This document shows, piece after piece, positions 25,533 to 36,878 of a stretch of DNA of 64,000 bases. The stretch is from Oxytricha trifallax (Eukaryota > Ciliophora > Spirotrichea > Sporadotrichida > Oxytrichidae), in contig ARYC01001459.1 of assembly GCA_000711775.1 (NCBI GenBank), positions 1 through 64,000 on the forward strand, read 5' to 3'. The position numbers were made by a program, and so were the translations under genes. Numbering within the stretch: the stretch's first letter is position 1; every line of letters begins with the position of its first letter. Under the pieces are notes generated by a model. It saw only the letters and a program-made list of their open reading frames with translations, ran no database searches and was not told the DNA's origin.

Positions 25533-25698
25533 TTTTGTGATAATATTTAATTTTTTATAAATTATTTCTTAATTTATTATTTTATTGCTAATATTCTGTG
25601 GCTTCTTAAAGCATATAAAATGATTTAGTAAGAAGCTATTTTAAGTTAAGTTAATTTCGAAAAGTTAATAAATCAATAATTTAGAATTTAATTGAAAA
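25533..25698. promoter_or_regulatory. Short divergent intergenic region
   Basis: This 166-bp AT-rich interval separates the ATGs of the ARMC7-like gene (minus) and PP4C (plus). It must hold the promoters of both, or the germline boundary between two macronuclear chromosomes. No motif is recognised. Confidence 0.4.
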
Positions 25699-26837
25699 AT
25701 GGCAAGCAAATCTCAATCATTCGATATCAACTAGTGGATTGAATAACTCAAAAAGTGCGAATATATCAAAGAATCAGAGGTCAAGGCACTTTGCAATAGA
25801 GCTAAGGAGATCCTAATTCAAGAGTCTAATGTCCAAAATATTGAGTCTCCTGTAACTGTAAGTAGCTCTTATAATTGTATATGCTATGAAAAATGGGATT
25901 TAAAATGGTCAAATTGAATAATATGACTAGGAAAAATAACTAGTTGAATAGCATTTTATTTAATGAGAATATTTATCTTAATGCATTTAATAGATTTGCG
26001 GAGATATTCACGGTCAATTCCATGATCTAATTGAATTATTCCAAGTAGGAGGAGAGTGCCCAGATACAAACTACTTATTTATGGGAGATTTCGTAGATAG
26101 AGGTAATTCCTCTGTTGAGACTTTTTTACTACTCTTAGCACTTAAGGTATTTAAAGCATATAAATTAATTGTTATTCTAGGTCAGATACCCTGAAAGAAT
26201 TACTTTAATCAGAGGTAACCACGAGAGCAGATAAATTACTTAAGTTTACGGTTTCTACGATGAATGCTTGCGCAAGTATGGTTCAGTAAATGTATGGCGT
26301 TACTGCACTGAAATATTCGATTACCTAGCTTTGGCTGCTATTATTGACAATAAAATTTTCTGCGTTCATGGAGGTCTCTCTCCATCAATCTCAACTTTAG
26401 ATGAGATCCGCACTCTTGACAGAAAGCAAGAGGTACCTCATGATGGTGCTATGTGTGACCTTATGTGGAGCGATCCAGATGAAATTACAGGATGGAGTGT
26501 AAGCCCCAGAGGAGCAGGTTATCTATTTGGTGGAGACATCGTTGACAAATTTAATCATCAAAACAGCATTGACCTAATTTGCAGAGCACATTAGCTTGTT
26601 ATGGAAGGCTATAAGTAAGTTTATTTTACATTTCCTAAACCTTAAAATAGATCTATGTTCAACGATACCTTGGTAACTGTGTGGTCGGCTCCTAACTATT
26701 GCTACAGATGCGGAAATGTTGCAGCTATTCTTGAATTAGACGAAAACTTAACTAAATTCTATAAGATATTCGAAGCTGCTCCACAAGAGGTCAGAGGACC
26801 AACTGGCAGAAAACCCGCTCCTGATTATTTCTTATGA
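25699..26837 (+). CDS. PP4C: Serine/threonine protein phosphatase 4 catalytic subunit
   Basis: Four exons (25699-25857, 25994-26146, 26181-26614, 26651-26837) encode 310 residues, close to the 307 of animal PP4C. Introns of 136, 34 and 36 nt have GT..AG ends. Metal-site motifs are complete: GDIHGQ, GDFVDRG, RGNHESRQ, and the C-terminal [13 protein letters not shown]4-specific features include [20 protein letters not shown] near the start and the end APDYFL, whose terminal Leu is the methylated residue in this family. One deviation is GNSSVETF, where most members have GFYSVETF. It dephosphorylates Ser/Thr in DNA-damage, centrosome and splicing pathways with PP4R regulatory subunits. No IES was found in the coding region. 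Confidence 0.97.
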
Positions 26838-27040
26838 GAGTTATACATCTTAAAGATTTCGCTCTTAAATACAGCTTAACAAATATAATGCAAGATTTTA
26901 TATCAAACTTATTTTGTTCATTAAAATTTTGAATGTTTATACATTTCATAAGATGGGATTAGATTAAATTAAGTGAATATTTACAATTATAATATCAATT
27001 TCTAAAGCTAAAGTTGTATAAACATCATTTAATCTTAAGT

Positions 27041-28199
27041 ATGAATCCAGAAGATATAACAGATAAATTGCTTGGTAAAAGAAAGAATTTAGAGGTAGAT
27101 TTAGTTCCACCAACCTAACTTGAAGAGTTTTCAGAGTCAAGCTTATTCAAAAGACGAAGAATTGAAGATATTTTAACTAGTAAGTTAATAATTTAAATAA
27201 AGAGTTTATTTAGACACTATATGGTACAAACTTGAAACTTGGCCTTCTCCAAAATCATATAATTCTCCAGGATAAATTTCAGTAGAGCAATTTGTTAAAT
27301 ATATCCTTAAGGAATATGCATGGTAGATGGACACAAAAATTGAATAAGTTTCTGTAAATCTATAAAGCAAAATGCTTGAAATTGACTAAAATTTTTGTGC
27401 TGATTTATACAAGTCTACAATAAATGCTCCTATAGTTGTGAGTTGGGCTAGAGCAATGAAGATTTTTAAATGAGAAGACTTCATCAAAGACATTTATCCA
27501 AAAATAGCATAGAGAAGAAAATTTGGTAAAATCTCGCATTAGAACATTTTAAGTAAAGCCAATGAACTTCAACCTAAAGTTAACATTCTAAATGTCAGAC
27601 TAAACATCGTTTCATTTATGAGGACCTTTGGCTCTGCAGCTAGAGATATTTGGAAGAAAGATACTAGACTCTAAGAATTGGCTTCAATTATTATAAAAGC
27701 TGCTTTAGACCCTAGAGTAGATCCACTATTTGAGCAATTTCAAATCATAGACAACTTCAGAGTAAATATGATGAAAATGCGTAGAGATTTTAGGTTAACT
27801 GTCATAGATAAAGCCACAGACACTCACGGTTTTTTAGTAGTAACACATAAAAAGATGACTAAAGAAGCAGTGTACAAAGGAATGGAAGACCTAAGATTCA
27901 TATGTAGAGCAAGAAACATCGATCATTTGTATGCTTTTGCAACTAACATGTACGAATGGCAAATTATCTACTATAATAGGCAGAAAGAGCTAAAAGATGA
28001 GAAAGATTTCTTTTAGATAAGTGACATATTCAAGCTATATGTGAAACAAAACAATTATTCTTATGGTGACAATGAAATGAAAATGCTTATTGCTCTGGTT
28101 AGGAGTCTCATTTATCAAATAATTGAAGAGATTAATGAATACAAAAAGACTTTGATAGTTGAGCGTACTTGTATTGATAACGTGGATGAAATATTTTGA
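27041..28199 (+). CDS. Unrecognised gene with one in-frame TGA
   Basis: Exon 1 (27041-27179: MNPEDITDKLLGKRKNLEV), a 34-nt intron (27180-27213), then exon 2 to TGA 28197-28199; 375 codons in all. A TGA at 27471-27473 (codon 133) interrupts the otherwise open frame between WARAMKIFK and EDFIKDIYPKI, and coding character is equally strong on both sides. Visible segments: RRRIEDIL near the N-terminus, TFGSAARDIWKKDTRL, AALDPRVDPLFEQFQI, KMRRDFRLTVIDKATD and FICRARNIDHLYAFATNMYE. It is a mostly helical, probably globular protein; I do not recognise the family. It ends only 25 bp from the convergent neighbour. Confidence 0.7.
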
Positions 28200-28224
28200 T
28201 ATAAATTAACCTTAAAATTCTAAA

Positions 28225-29830
28225 TCATTAATTTAATTACTGCATCAATCTAGTATAAACTTAATCAGCCAGAAATGTATCAACTGTCATTTATTAATTT
28301 TTGTTTTCGATCAAATTTTGGTCTAAATCTTCAACATCCACATCCTCAAACTCTTCATTCTTTTCTTCATTGAGTTTAAGGAAGAACTGCAGTAAAAACT
28401 TGTCTATTTATATTAAAACATCCTTCCCTTTTTTGAATTTCATCTATGTTTCATAGATATCGCAAATAATTAGCATGACAACATTAAATACTTGCATAGT
28501 TTCTAAATCGTACAACAATTTCCTACCTCTTATGTTTTTCATTAATTTTTAAACATAAGTTGTTTACTTATCTTCAAACACTGAAATTTGCTCCAACTGT
28601 TCTGTATTGTATAAACTAATTAGTTTATGTGTAAACTGAGAGGTTTAGGACTTTTTCTTAGAACTATTTATGCTGAAAATATATTACCAATATTTCCTTA
28701 GTGTGTGGAATTTTAACTTATTTGAAATCACTTGAGATGAAATGAAATTATTCAATGTCCATTAGATTTTAAGAACTTCTTCTTCCTCATTGTCTTTTAA
28801 TTGTAACTGTGAATATAGTTTAAAATAAAATAATTGAACATGCTTATTTATATTATAGTCAAAGAAAAACTTAAAAGGAAGTAATTTCAAACAGTAGGAG
28901 CTTCCAATTTTAATCAAAACTAGTTAGCTCACATGAAAAAAGAATTGGAACTTGCAGATCTTAAATTTATCATAAAAATCTAAAAGCAATTTAGAGATAT
29001 CTAGTTTTGATAATCCAAGCTTCTCATCATATTTTCCCTTTTATATAAATTCCAATAAACTTATATGAAAATTCTCAAATATTAAATACCCCTTCATCTC
29101 ACTATTATTTTATTGCTCTTTGTAGACTTAACCTACTTATTTTAGAAATATTTCCTCATAGTTTGTGAATTTGGCAAAAAACTCGGAATCACTAGGAATA
29201 ATAACAAATTTCTCAAAGGTTTCAAAATTAACAACCTACTAAATTGATAAATCTTTACCTCCATAGTCACTCACGAAATATAAGTGGTCAAGATCAGAGT
29301 ATATTTTATCATTAATTATTGAAAATTTCATTGGCATAAAGTCACTTTCTATATTCTTTATTGATTTATGCTATTTAATGAAATTAGCTCTGAATTGCTA
29401 AATAATAGGTTCTATTTTCGATTAGTAATACCAGTGTGCTTGAGGGCTATAAGAATATTGATTGTTTATTAATTAAAACTAAAGTAATTATGCTGGTTAC
29501 AGATTTCTCAAGTAACTCTTAACAAATCTAAAATCTGATTTCAATTAGAAACATCCAGATAACTTTAAGACTTTAACGTTTGGCAGTTCTATTGTACTAA
29601 AATGCCTGAAAAATAACTCTCCAGAGGCCATGTTATAGTTATCAGATAGATCTAAAGAGACTAAATTTTAGGACAATTAATCTAAAATTCTCATTAGCAT
29701 TTCAAATAAAATTTATGAGGAATGTGTTATTTTTTAGAAACATAGCGAGAAAATATAAATTGGATAAATAAACTATAAAAACGAATTGAGGGATCTAGAA
29801 TTTTAATCAATATTTTATACAAAAATAGTG
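28225..29830 (-). CDS. Leucine-rich repeat protein, possibly with degenerate kinase-like domain
   Basis: Coding from about 29830 to TGA 28225-28227. The N-terminal part has LRR units: NLVSLDLSDNYNMASGELFF and LPNVKVLKLSGCFQLKS. The middle reads IYSDLDHLYFVSDYGGKD, MKGYLIFENFHISLLEFIQK and LVLIKIGSSYCLKLLPF, which faintly recall a kinase hinge and the region after the catalytic loop but lack HRD and DFG. A probable intron lies at about 28815-28855. The C-terminus is basic then acidic (MKNIRGRKLLYDLETMQVFN, NEEKNEEFEDVDVEDLDQ). No ATG is found at the upstream edge, so the first coding segment may lie elsewhere. LRR plus kinase-like combinations are common in ciliates, but activity here is unlikely. 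Confidence 0.6.
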
Positions 29831-29839
29831 AATAATAAA

Positions 29840-32800
29840 ATGGCTGCATCAGCATAAAAAGAGAAGCTGAAAATTAAACTTACTAAAGAGGAAAATGCTG
29901 CTTATATCAAACTTTTCGAAACCTACTCCGAAGAGCATAGATCTAAAAAGGATAAGGTAATAAATATTAGCAATAATTTGGCTTAAAAATACACTTTAAC
30001 TTCTTCTATAATAATTCATGAAAAATACAATAAACTTGTTTTTAGATAATTGTAAGTGCATAAACTGTGAAGGACTTATTCAATAAATCAGGCTTGAAAA
30101 ACACAGCTTTAATGAGGGTAAATTCCAAATAATTATAATTTAAATTTTAGATTTACGAACTATCGCAATAATCTCAAAAGGACTACCTTGAGAAGATTGA
30201 ATTTGTGACTGCTTTGAAACTGATATCTATTTATCAGAATTTCGGCAGTCTAGACAATCATGAGACTCTTCTACAAGCCAAAGTCAGCTTGGTCAAGTTG
30301 GAAGGAATTAATCATAATTTTAAAGAATCAAAAGGAATTAAGGAATCTAATTTAAATAGTAAAAAACAATAGAAAAGTTAGAAATAATAACAAGCTTCAC
30401 ATATTTATTGCTTATTTGAGATTAAATCGAAGATTTAATTCATAAACTTATTATAATCATTTTGGATAAGATTAGTATTATTTATTGATTGATTATACCT
30501 CATAAGTATATAAATTTTTTTATTTGGGATCTAAAATTTAATAGATAAACTGATCACAAAAAATATAAAATTTTATTTAAAAATCAACAAAAATAGGGTT
30601 TGTGGACTAAATTAGTTTAATAAAGTTATAAATAATTTTGAGTACTGATTAAGAGATAAACTTTTTTAATAATTTATCAAGCAATATCATTTCTCAGCTT
30701 CAGATTAGAACTTAAACCAAAGTCACAATCAGCCCTTATAAAAATAAAAGCCTATGAAATTAAATGACCCATAGTTTGCTTAGAGTCAAGTGATAAAAAT
30801 GGACAAGAATTAGCAAGAAGAATTTAAAAATGATAATAATTGCTTTATTGCTAATTTTGCAGGAATAAACATTCAAGATAGCGACCACTTTGGGGATGAA
30901 TAGCTAGACTTGAAGAGCAGCTCTTCTGAGGTTAGTATAAACTGTACATTTATAAGGATATTTTTCATAGTCATCAAATATTAATTTTATTATGAAGAAT
31001 CTTAACTTTACTAGGATGATTTGTAGGTTAACATTACTGAATGTAAAACTATAGGGAGGGATTAGCAAATTATAATTCATTTATTTTGATAAAAAATTAA
31101 TGATAAAGCATTGTATAAATTATTTTAATATGAATTTAATAAGTCTAATTTATAAATAATAATTATGAATTTTAGTCAATTTTTAATTAGATTAGTTATG
31201 TTCATCTTAATGAAATCATTAAGAATATATAAAATTATTAATTAAAATTCAAGAAACATAAATTGAATATAAACAATTTATTATATCTGCCAAATATAAA
31301 TTAAAATTTATTAATTTTTAAAAAAAAATAAATCAGTCCCCTAACTATTTCCTAAGGATATTTTGGAATGAGCTCCTTCACCTAATATCAACTAGAGACA
31401 AGGGTAAGGATATTATATAAAACCTTTTAATCCTATTTCATAGTCTAAATTACCAAGCTACGATCCCACAAGAGTCTATATTGTCCAAAGAAGGTTTATA
31501 GTATATTTATTGTATCATATTTGGTAATCTAAATTTTATATATTTCTTATAATGACTTCGAATGGATGCATTAAAAGCTAAGTGAGGACAAATCCTACAA
31601 AGGTCTTATGATCCCTCCCCTTCCAGAAAAGAAATTCGTGGGAAAATTAGACAATAATTTCATCGAAAAACGTAAAGAAGAACTAGAAAGCTATCTGAGA
31701 GTGATAACGACTCACAATATCCTTAAATTTGATCAGCAAATATTCGCTTTCTTGACTATTGAAGAATTTGAATAGTACAGATAAAATCCCACTGCGTTTG
31801 AGAAAGTAATTAGCTATGCAAATTACCTACCGAGTGTCAAAAATATTAGCATTAGTGGGTTACAGGATGCTGTTGTGTCAGTCAAGAATACATTCTATGA
31901 AGTATAATAATTAAATATTTTATATGATTAAATCTATTTTAAATAAAATAATGATTATAATATTAATCTGCAACAGAGTTTTTAAATAAAATATTTAAAA
32001 TATTATAAAGCAATATGAATAAATATTACAGAATATGTTTTTATTTCACCCTAAATCTCTTTACATTAAAAATATTAATTTTTATAATTTCACATATTTA
32101 TAAAATCAACTCAATAATTATAAACGAGCCCAAAGAACTGAAATCCCAAGCTGACTTTACTTAAAAATAAAATGAAATTCAAGCCACTCAATAAATCTTG
32201 CAGTCAACTTGCTCTAATATAAAAAAGCAAAAAGATTTATTTAATGAGTCAGCTAGTTGTCTTAATAGAGTGGGCGAACTATTTCAGAAAATATACAATT
32301 TGGACTATACCTAAAAACAGATTGAAGAAAATGAATAGAAAAGATCAAGATAGAATCATCACATTCTTAAACTCCATTTCTTTTGAATTTCTGACAAATT
32401 AAATTATAAATTAGAAAAATTAGAAGGATTGATTTATAAAAATTTGAATAGCTAACTGTATTAATGTTAGCATATGATGTTAGCCTTTTTAAATATAAAA
32501 ATTATTCCTAAAAATAATCGACCAAATTTTAAGTTTTCATTTAAAATTTATAGATAGATAAGAGGAATTAAAGTAGTTGACTAAGATTAAAGAAAAGTTA
32601 ATAATCATTTAAAATATATTTTTGGTATTGATTGATGTTCCCTTAGATTTTTACTCTGACAAGCTTGATGAAGATCTGGATTTTGACAATAATTAAAAAT
32701 AAAATAAATCTAATAAAGAAGAGGCGAGCCCCGGTTTGAAAAGAAATATTTCATCAAGCCATGAGTACGACACACTCGATAACATTAAAACAGACAATAA

Positions 32801-33508
32801 AATCAAGAGGTATTTCTAGCAAATCGCCTAAATCATGGAAATCAATAATCCAGGCAGTTAATGCGAAATATACCTCAGAGAAAAGATTCAAAAACTACAA
32901 GGTATCATTATTGCGTTAGAGGAGCGAAAAACTTACATAAAGAATTATGCTACTAAAATTGAGTAGAAATATATTAAGAACGAAAGACTCAGCAAAATGT
33001 AAGCTAAATTTATTAGTAATTATCATTTTATTTTAGTGAATTTGACTCTAGCATGAAATTTGAATTAAATCATGAAATAGATATGCTTAATAAGGACATT
33101 GACGATTTGAAAATCAGCATCCTCTAATAAAATGCAAATTTGATTAAAGAAACAGATAAACTTGAAGATACTAAGGCAAGTCAGTTGATGAAACTTATAA
33201 TTGCTCAGGGCTTGACTTTGCATATTTCTTTTAAGAAAATCAAGAGCTTTATGCTTGAAAATCCCGATTTCTATAGTGTGTAAGAGCAAAATTCAGATTA
33301 AAATAATCAGTATTTGGGTTCTTAAAACATCATTGATCACACCTTGAATCAATAGGACAGCAATATTGTTATATAAGATTAATAGCAAGTTAATGAGTTT
33401 CTTAATAACAGTAGAAAGCAAAGTTTCGATTAAGACTAGAGAATTAATCAAAATATTATAGGTGGAAACAATGACATATACGAGTAATATGACAATTTAG
33501 ACGATTGA
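29840..33508 (+). CDS. Sorting nexin-like protein with N-terminal EH domain and PX domain
   Basis: ATG 29840 opens MAASAQKEKLKIKL. Short introns join an EH (Eps15 homology) domain: YIKLFETYSEE, VKDLFNKSGLKNTALMR, IYELSQQSQKDYLEKIEFVT, ALKLISIYQNF. A 303-bp IES (AGCTTCA at 30393 and 30696) joins the linker to ASDQNLNQSHNQ. The PX domain follows: LQVNITECKTIGRD, YIVQRR, then NDFEWMHQKLSEDKSYKGLM, IPPLPEKKF, NNFIEKRKEELESYL. PX modules bind phosphoinositides on endosomes. The region after about 32130 is helical and BAR-like (CSNIKKQKDLFNESASCLNR, AQIMEINN, REKIQKLQGIIIALEERKTY) and ends with a Q/N tail at TGA 33506-33508. Boundaries at 31050-31350, 31500-31560 and 31900-32120 are unresolved. EH plus PX/BAR in one protein is unusual. 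Confidence 0.82.
30393..30695 (+). other. IES inside the EH/PX gene, pointer AGCTTCA
   Basis: The 7-bp repeat AGCTTCA occurs at 30393-30399 and 30696-30702. Removing one copy plus the AT-rich interval (303 bp) links KQQQAS to DQNLNQ in the same frame. Without removal the frame runs into TGA at about 30490. Confidence 0.75.
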
Positions 33509-33621
33509 GAGTATTAATTTCATTATTAAGATTTTAAATATTAAAAACTATTTCACTTTAGTTTAAATTCATTTGATAGACTTGATAAATTTAATGTACG
33601 AATAATAAAAAAATAAATTTA

Positions 33622-35350
33622 ATGGGCGCTTGCTGTGAAACTAAGGGAAGAATTGAGGGAGGGTCATCTTCACATATATCAATTCATGAATAAAAAGCAA
33701 TTCGATTACTTTATGATTAGCATAATTAAGGGCAGGTATTCACTTTCTTTAACAAACTTGAGTTCTCTGATTAACAAAATTTAATGAAGGAAGCTATCTC
33801 AGTTGATCTTTCTCTAATCAATTAACTGTTTGCTGAGTATTGTGAACCTCCTTCCACTACTAAAAGTTCGAGCTTTCTAAATGTATCGACTTCTCTTAAT
33901 ACCTCAAACCCATAGAATAATCAAAGTAGTAAACCAAAAGTGCCTGCTATAACTCTAACCTACAAGAAATAAGAACCTGTATAGCTTATAGACCCTTTAA
34001 AGCCAGATATTTTCGGTTTTAAAGATTAATTGACTTCAGACACTAAAACTTAAATGATTGAACTAGGCCAAGAAATGATACGTGATGGTATGGTTGCAGT
34101 AATTGTCCTGGCTGGAGGGTAGGGAACCCGCCTAGGTTTTGACAGATCAAAGGGAGAGTACCCCGTTAACACCCCCTCATTAAAAACCATATTCTAGATT
34201 CTTCTTGAGAAATTCTTAAAAGCTCAGATGAATGCGCATAATTCTAGTGAAGTTACCGACTCAATCCAAAATTGCAAATTCATTGTAATGACTAATCCCA
34301 TGAACCACGAAGAAACTGTGCAATTTTTTGAATTTAACAGATATTTTGGAGTAAGGAGGGACTCTGTTATATTCTTTGAGCAACCTATATTACCATTAGT
34401 AAATTTTGATGGTAAAATCATTATGGATGAACCTAATAAAATAGCTTTGGCTCCAAATGGGAATGGAGCTATTTATGATGCAATTAATAATAACTTTAGA
34501 GTCAAGGAAATTATAAACAGTGTGGATTATGTTCAAATTGTTCATTGTGATAATACAAAACTGATATTCTTTCTGATTAGATATTATTATATGATTAGTT
34601 TAAGAGTATTCTTAAACATTCTATGAAAAAAATCTTACATATTTTCAAAATAATAATAAAAATTGATAAATAATGTATTTGTAACTTGCAATATGTTTTT
34701 ATTATTTGCAATAATAGACTTTAAAAATTTAATATAACCAAAATAAATTCTCCAGAAAATAAAATGAATTCGAACTATTAAAAGGTTTGAGGTTTATTAA
34801 ATCCTTTGAATAAAATATTAGATCCACTTTTTATCGGATACACAGCATAAAAAGATCTCTATGTATGCATGAAGGGTAGTAAAAAACGAAGAGATCATTC
34901 ATTTTTATTAGGGGGTGTTTTCGCATCTAAAAACCATAGATACGCCTGTGTAGATTACGAATTAGTAAAAGATTTCGCAGATTTCAAAACAGATTGCATA
35001 GAAAATCTGAATATTTTCATGCTAAAAGCCGATAAGTTATCTGAGTTATGTTCAAATGCAGAGAATCTATCATATAATTACTAGAAATAATCTCATCGCT
35101 ATCCATATTGGGACTTTAAAACTATGAAACTAATTAAACCTACATAACCAAACGCCTATAAATTTGAACTTAATTTGACTGATATGCTTTCCTTTGTGGA
35201 ATCAGATAAATTTGGAGTGTTGGTAGTATAGAGAGATGATGAATACGCACCTATTGTATATGCTGATAATGTTAAGAAAGCAGCTGCGTTTTTAAAGAGC
35301 AAAACTATTCTCTCACCGAGACTTAGACCTAATCTTTACAAATAATTTTA
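33622..35350 (+). CDS. UAP1: UDP-N-acetylhexosamine pyrophosphorylase-like enzyme
   Basis: ATG 33622 opens MGACCETKGRIEGG. The nucleotide-binding signature is VIVLAGGQGTRLGFDRSKGE, then FIVMTNPMNHEE, RYFGVRRDSVIFFEQPILPL, FDGKIIMDEPNKIALAPNGN and GAIYDAINNN, all in UAP1 order. An IES at 34552-34808 (AATA repeats, 257 bp) joins QIVHCDN to KILDPLFIGYTAQKD. The C-terminal half has NLNIFMLKADKLSEL, MKLIKPTQPNAYKFELNLTD and VVQRDDEYAPIVYADNVKKA. The enzyme makes UDP-GlcNAc/GalNAc from UTP and the sugar 1-phosphate in the cytosol. No TGA appears until 35664, so the true end near 35350 or a last segment is unresolved. The opening Gly/Cys-rich residues (MGACC) could be a lipidation signal, which would be unusual. 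Confidence 0.9.
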
Positions 35351-35675
35351 AATCAATTATTTAAGAAATTAAATCTTGATACTTCAGCTAACAATAAAAC
35401 GCCAATATTTTTAGTAAGTAATAAAACTTATTTTATGCAAAGAGTTTTATAAAAACTTATAGTAAAAAATATATTTATCCTTGATGCTAAAAGATTATTA
35501 TTATTTAACAATTTAGCTTTTAAATTTTAACTATTTTATTGAAAGCTTTCTTAGAGATTAGCTTTTCTTTGAAAATCTATAGTATCAAAAGTTTATCTTA
35601 GTAATCAAATTATCATTCAGCAAAAATATATTTTTTAATAACTTCTGTATTATTTATTTGATTTAATGATGCACT

Positions 35676-35904
35676 CAGTGACAACGGGGGATCATCGAAC
35701 GCCCTCGCTCCCTTTTATCAGGAGACCCCAATCACAGCGCGTGACTTGATCTTCAGGCAGAGTCAGAAGTGGCTGAAGGAGGCCGGGGCTGTCCTTACCA
35801 ATGAGTTTGCACACATAGAAGTGGACACCTTGCTCAGTTATGACTTATTAATAAAATAAAAGATGCCACCACCTAATTACATAAAGAGGGGAGTCCTCAA
35901 GTGA
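35676..35904 (+). CDS. GC-rich short coding unit, copy 1 (lacks start codon)
   Basis: Open frame SDNGGSSNALAPFYQETPI, then FRQSQKWLKEAGAVLTNEFA, HIEVDTLLSYDLLIKQ and MPPPNYIKRGVLK, ending at TGA 35902-35904. It is far more GC-rich than its surroundings and about 98% identical to 55828-56077. In this copy the ATGAGTTAC start is replaced by CTCAGTGAC and an upstream TGA closes the frame, so it is either a partial coding segment awaiting its neighbour or a non-expressed duplicate. I do not recognise the protein. Confidence 0.6.
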
Positions 35905-36110
35905 TAACACTTGTATGTTGTTGCGTGTTGAATTAATTTAAAGGTAGTTTATTTTTAATTTTTCTTATTTAAAATTCCCAATTATATTTAGTTCTTACAC
36001 TATATATTAAAAAGAATTTTAAATTATAATTAAATGAAAGATTAAAATAAATTTGATTCCATATAGTAAGTTTAATAATTTGTTTTAAATAGAATAATTT
36101 GATAAATTTC

Positions 36111-36878
36111 TCAATCATCAAGTTATGATAGCATAGCAACACTTCTCTTGACCCAGATGTCTTCACTTTCATATGTTGGTATCGATGTGCTTAATATCTA
36201 AATTTCAAATATAAACAAAAAATAATTATGGCTTACATAGTTCAATAAAATTTGTTGATAAAGTACCATCTCTTGCACTTGTCTTATACACTGGGCAAGC
36301 GTAGGATTTCAATTTCTTATATGAATAATTTAGTGTATTTAATTATACTTCCTTCGTTATCAGAATTTCTCTCCTCCTCGCTAACATCTTCTAAGCTTTT
36401 TTTCTTATTCACTTAAATTGGCTTGTCAAGTGAAACTTCTCTCTCCAATTCGGGCAGGAAATGCATGGGTGGTAGTTCAATAAATAATAGCTTTTACAAA
36501 AAATTTCTTCAATTATTGAGTCTTTGTTGTTCCATCTTGCACCTTCAAGATTCTTTAATTTTTGTTTTATTCAACCATTTTCAGGTTTCTTTGAAATATC
36601 ATCCTCGTACTTTTTCATGTGGAAGAAGAAGACTACCTTATCGATTGGGTACTTGTACTTTCTTGCGAAGTTCTGCTTAACACCAGTCAGGAAAGATTGA
36701 GTGAAAAAGAATCCAGAGATCCAGAAGTTGGCTGGCTGACCGTGATCAATCCAATCATCGAGCATTTGCAGGCGCTTTTGGAAATCTTTTATGTAAGAGA
36801 GCAGTGGCTTCTTGCTAGGGTAGGATCTGGCTTTCCAGTTATCAGGCACACCGTTATTAATGATGCTCTTCAGCATAC
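36111..36878 (-). other. Dynein A: C-terminal domain segments
   Basis: 36878-36571 reads [40 protein letters not shown], then the highly conserved [17 protein letters not shown] block. A lysine-rich, acidic loop with [15 protein letters not shown] follows (about 36480-36380). [17 protein letters not shown] (about 36305-36240) and [20 protein letters not shown] (about 36190-36115) close the protein, matching the usual end of axonemal dynein heavy chains. The upstream edge at 36878-36866 is the 13-bp junction GTATGCTGAAGAG. Confidence 0.9.

Noticed and set aside
27465..27500. Reading TGA as Trp or selenocysteine genome-wide
   Set aside because: TGA ends nearly every recognised gene at the expected C-terminus (PP4C, dynein), so a general reassignment is excluded.
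28990..29110. Active protein kinase in the minus-strand LRR gene
   Set aside because: No glycine loop, VAIK lysine, HRD or DFG could be found; only a vague fold resemblance remains.
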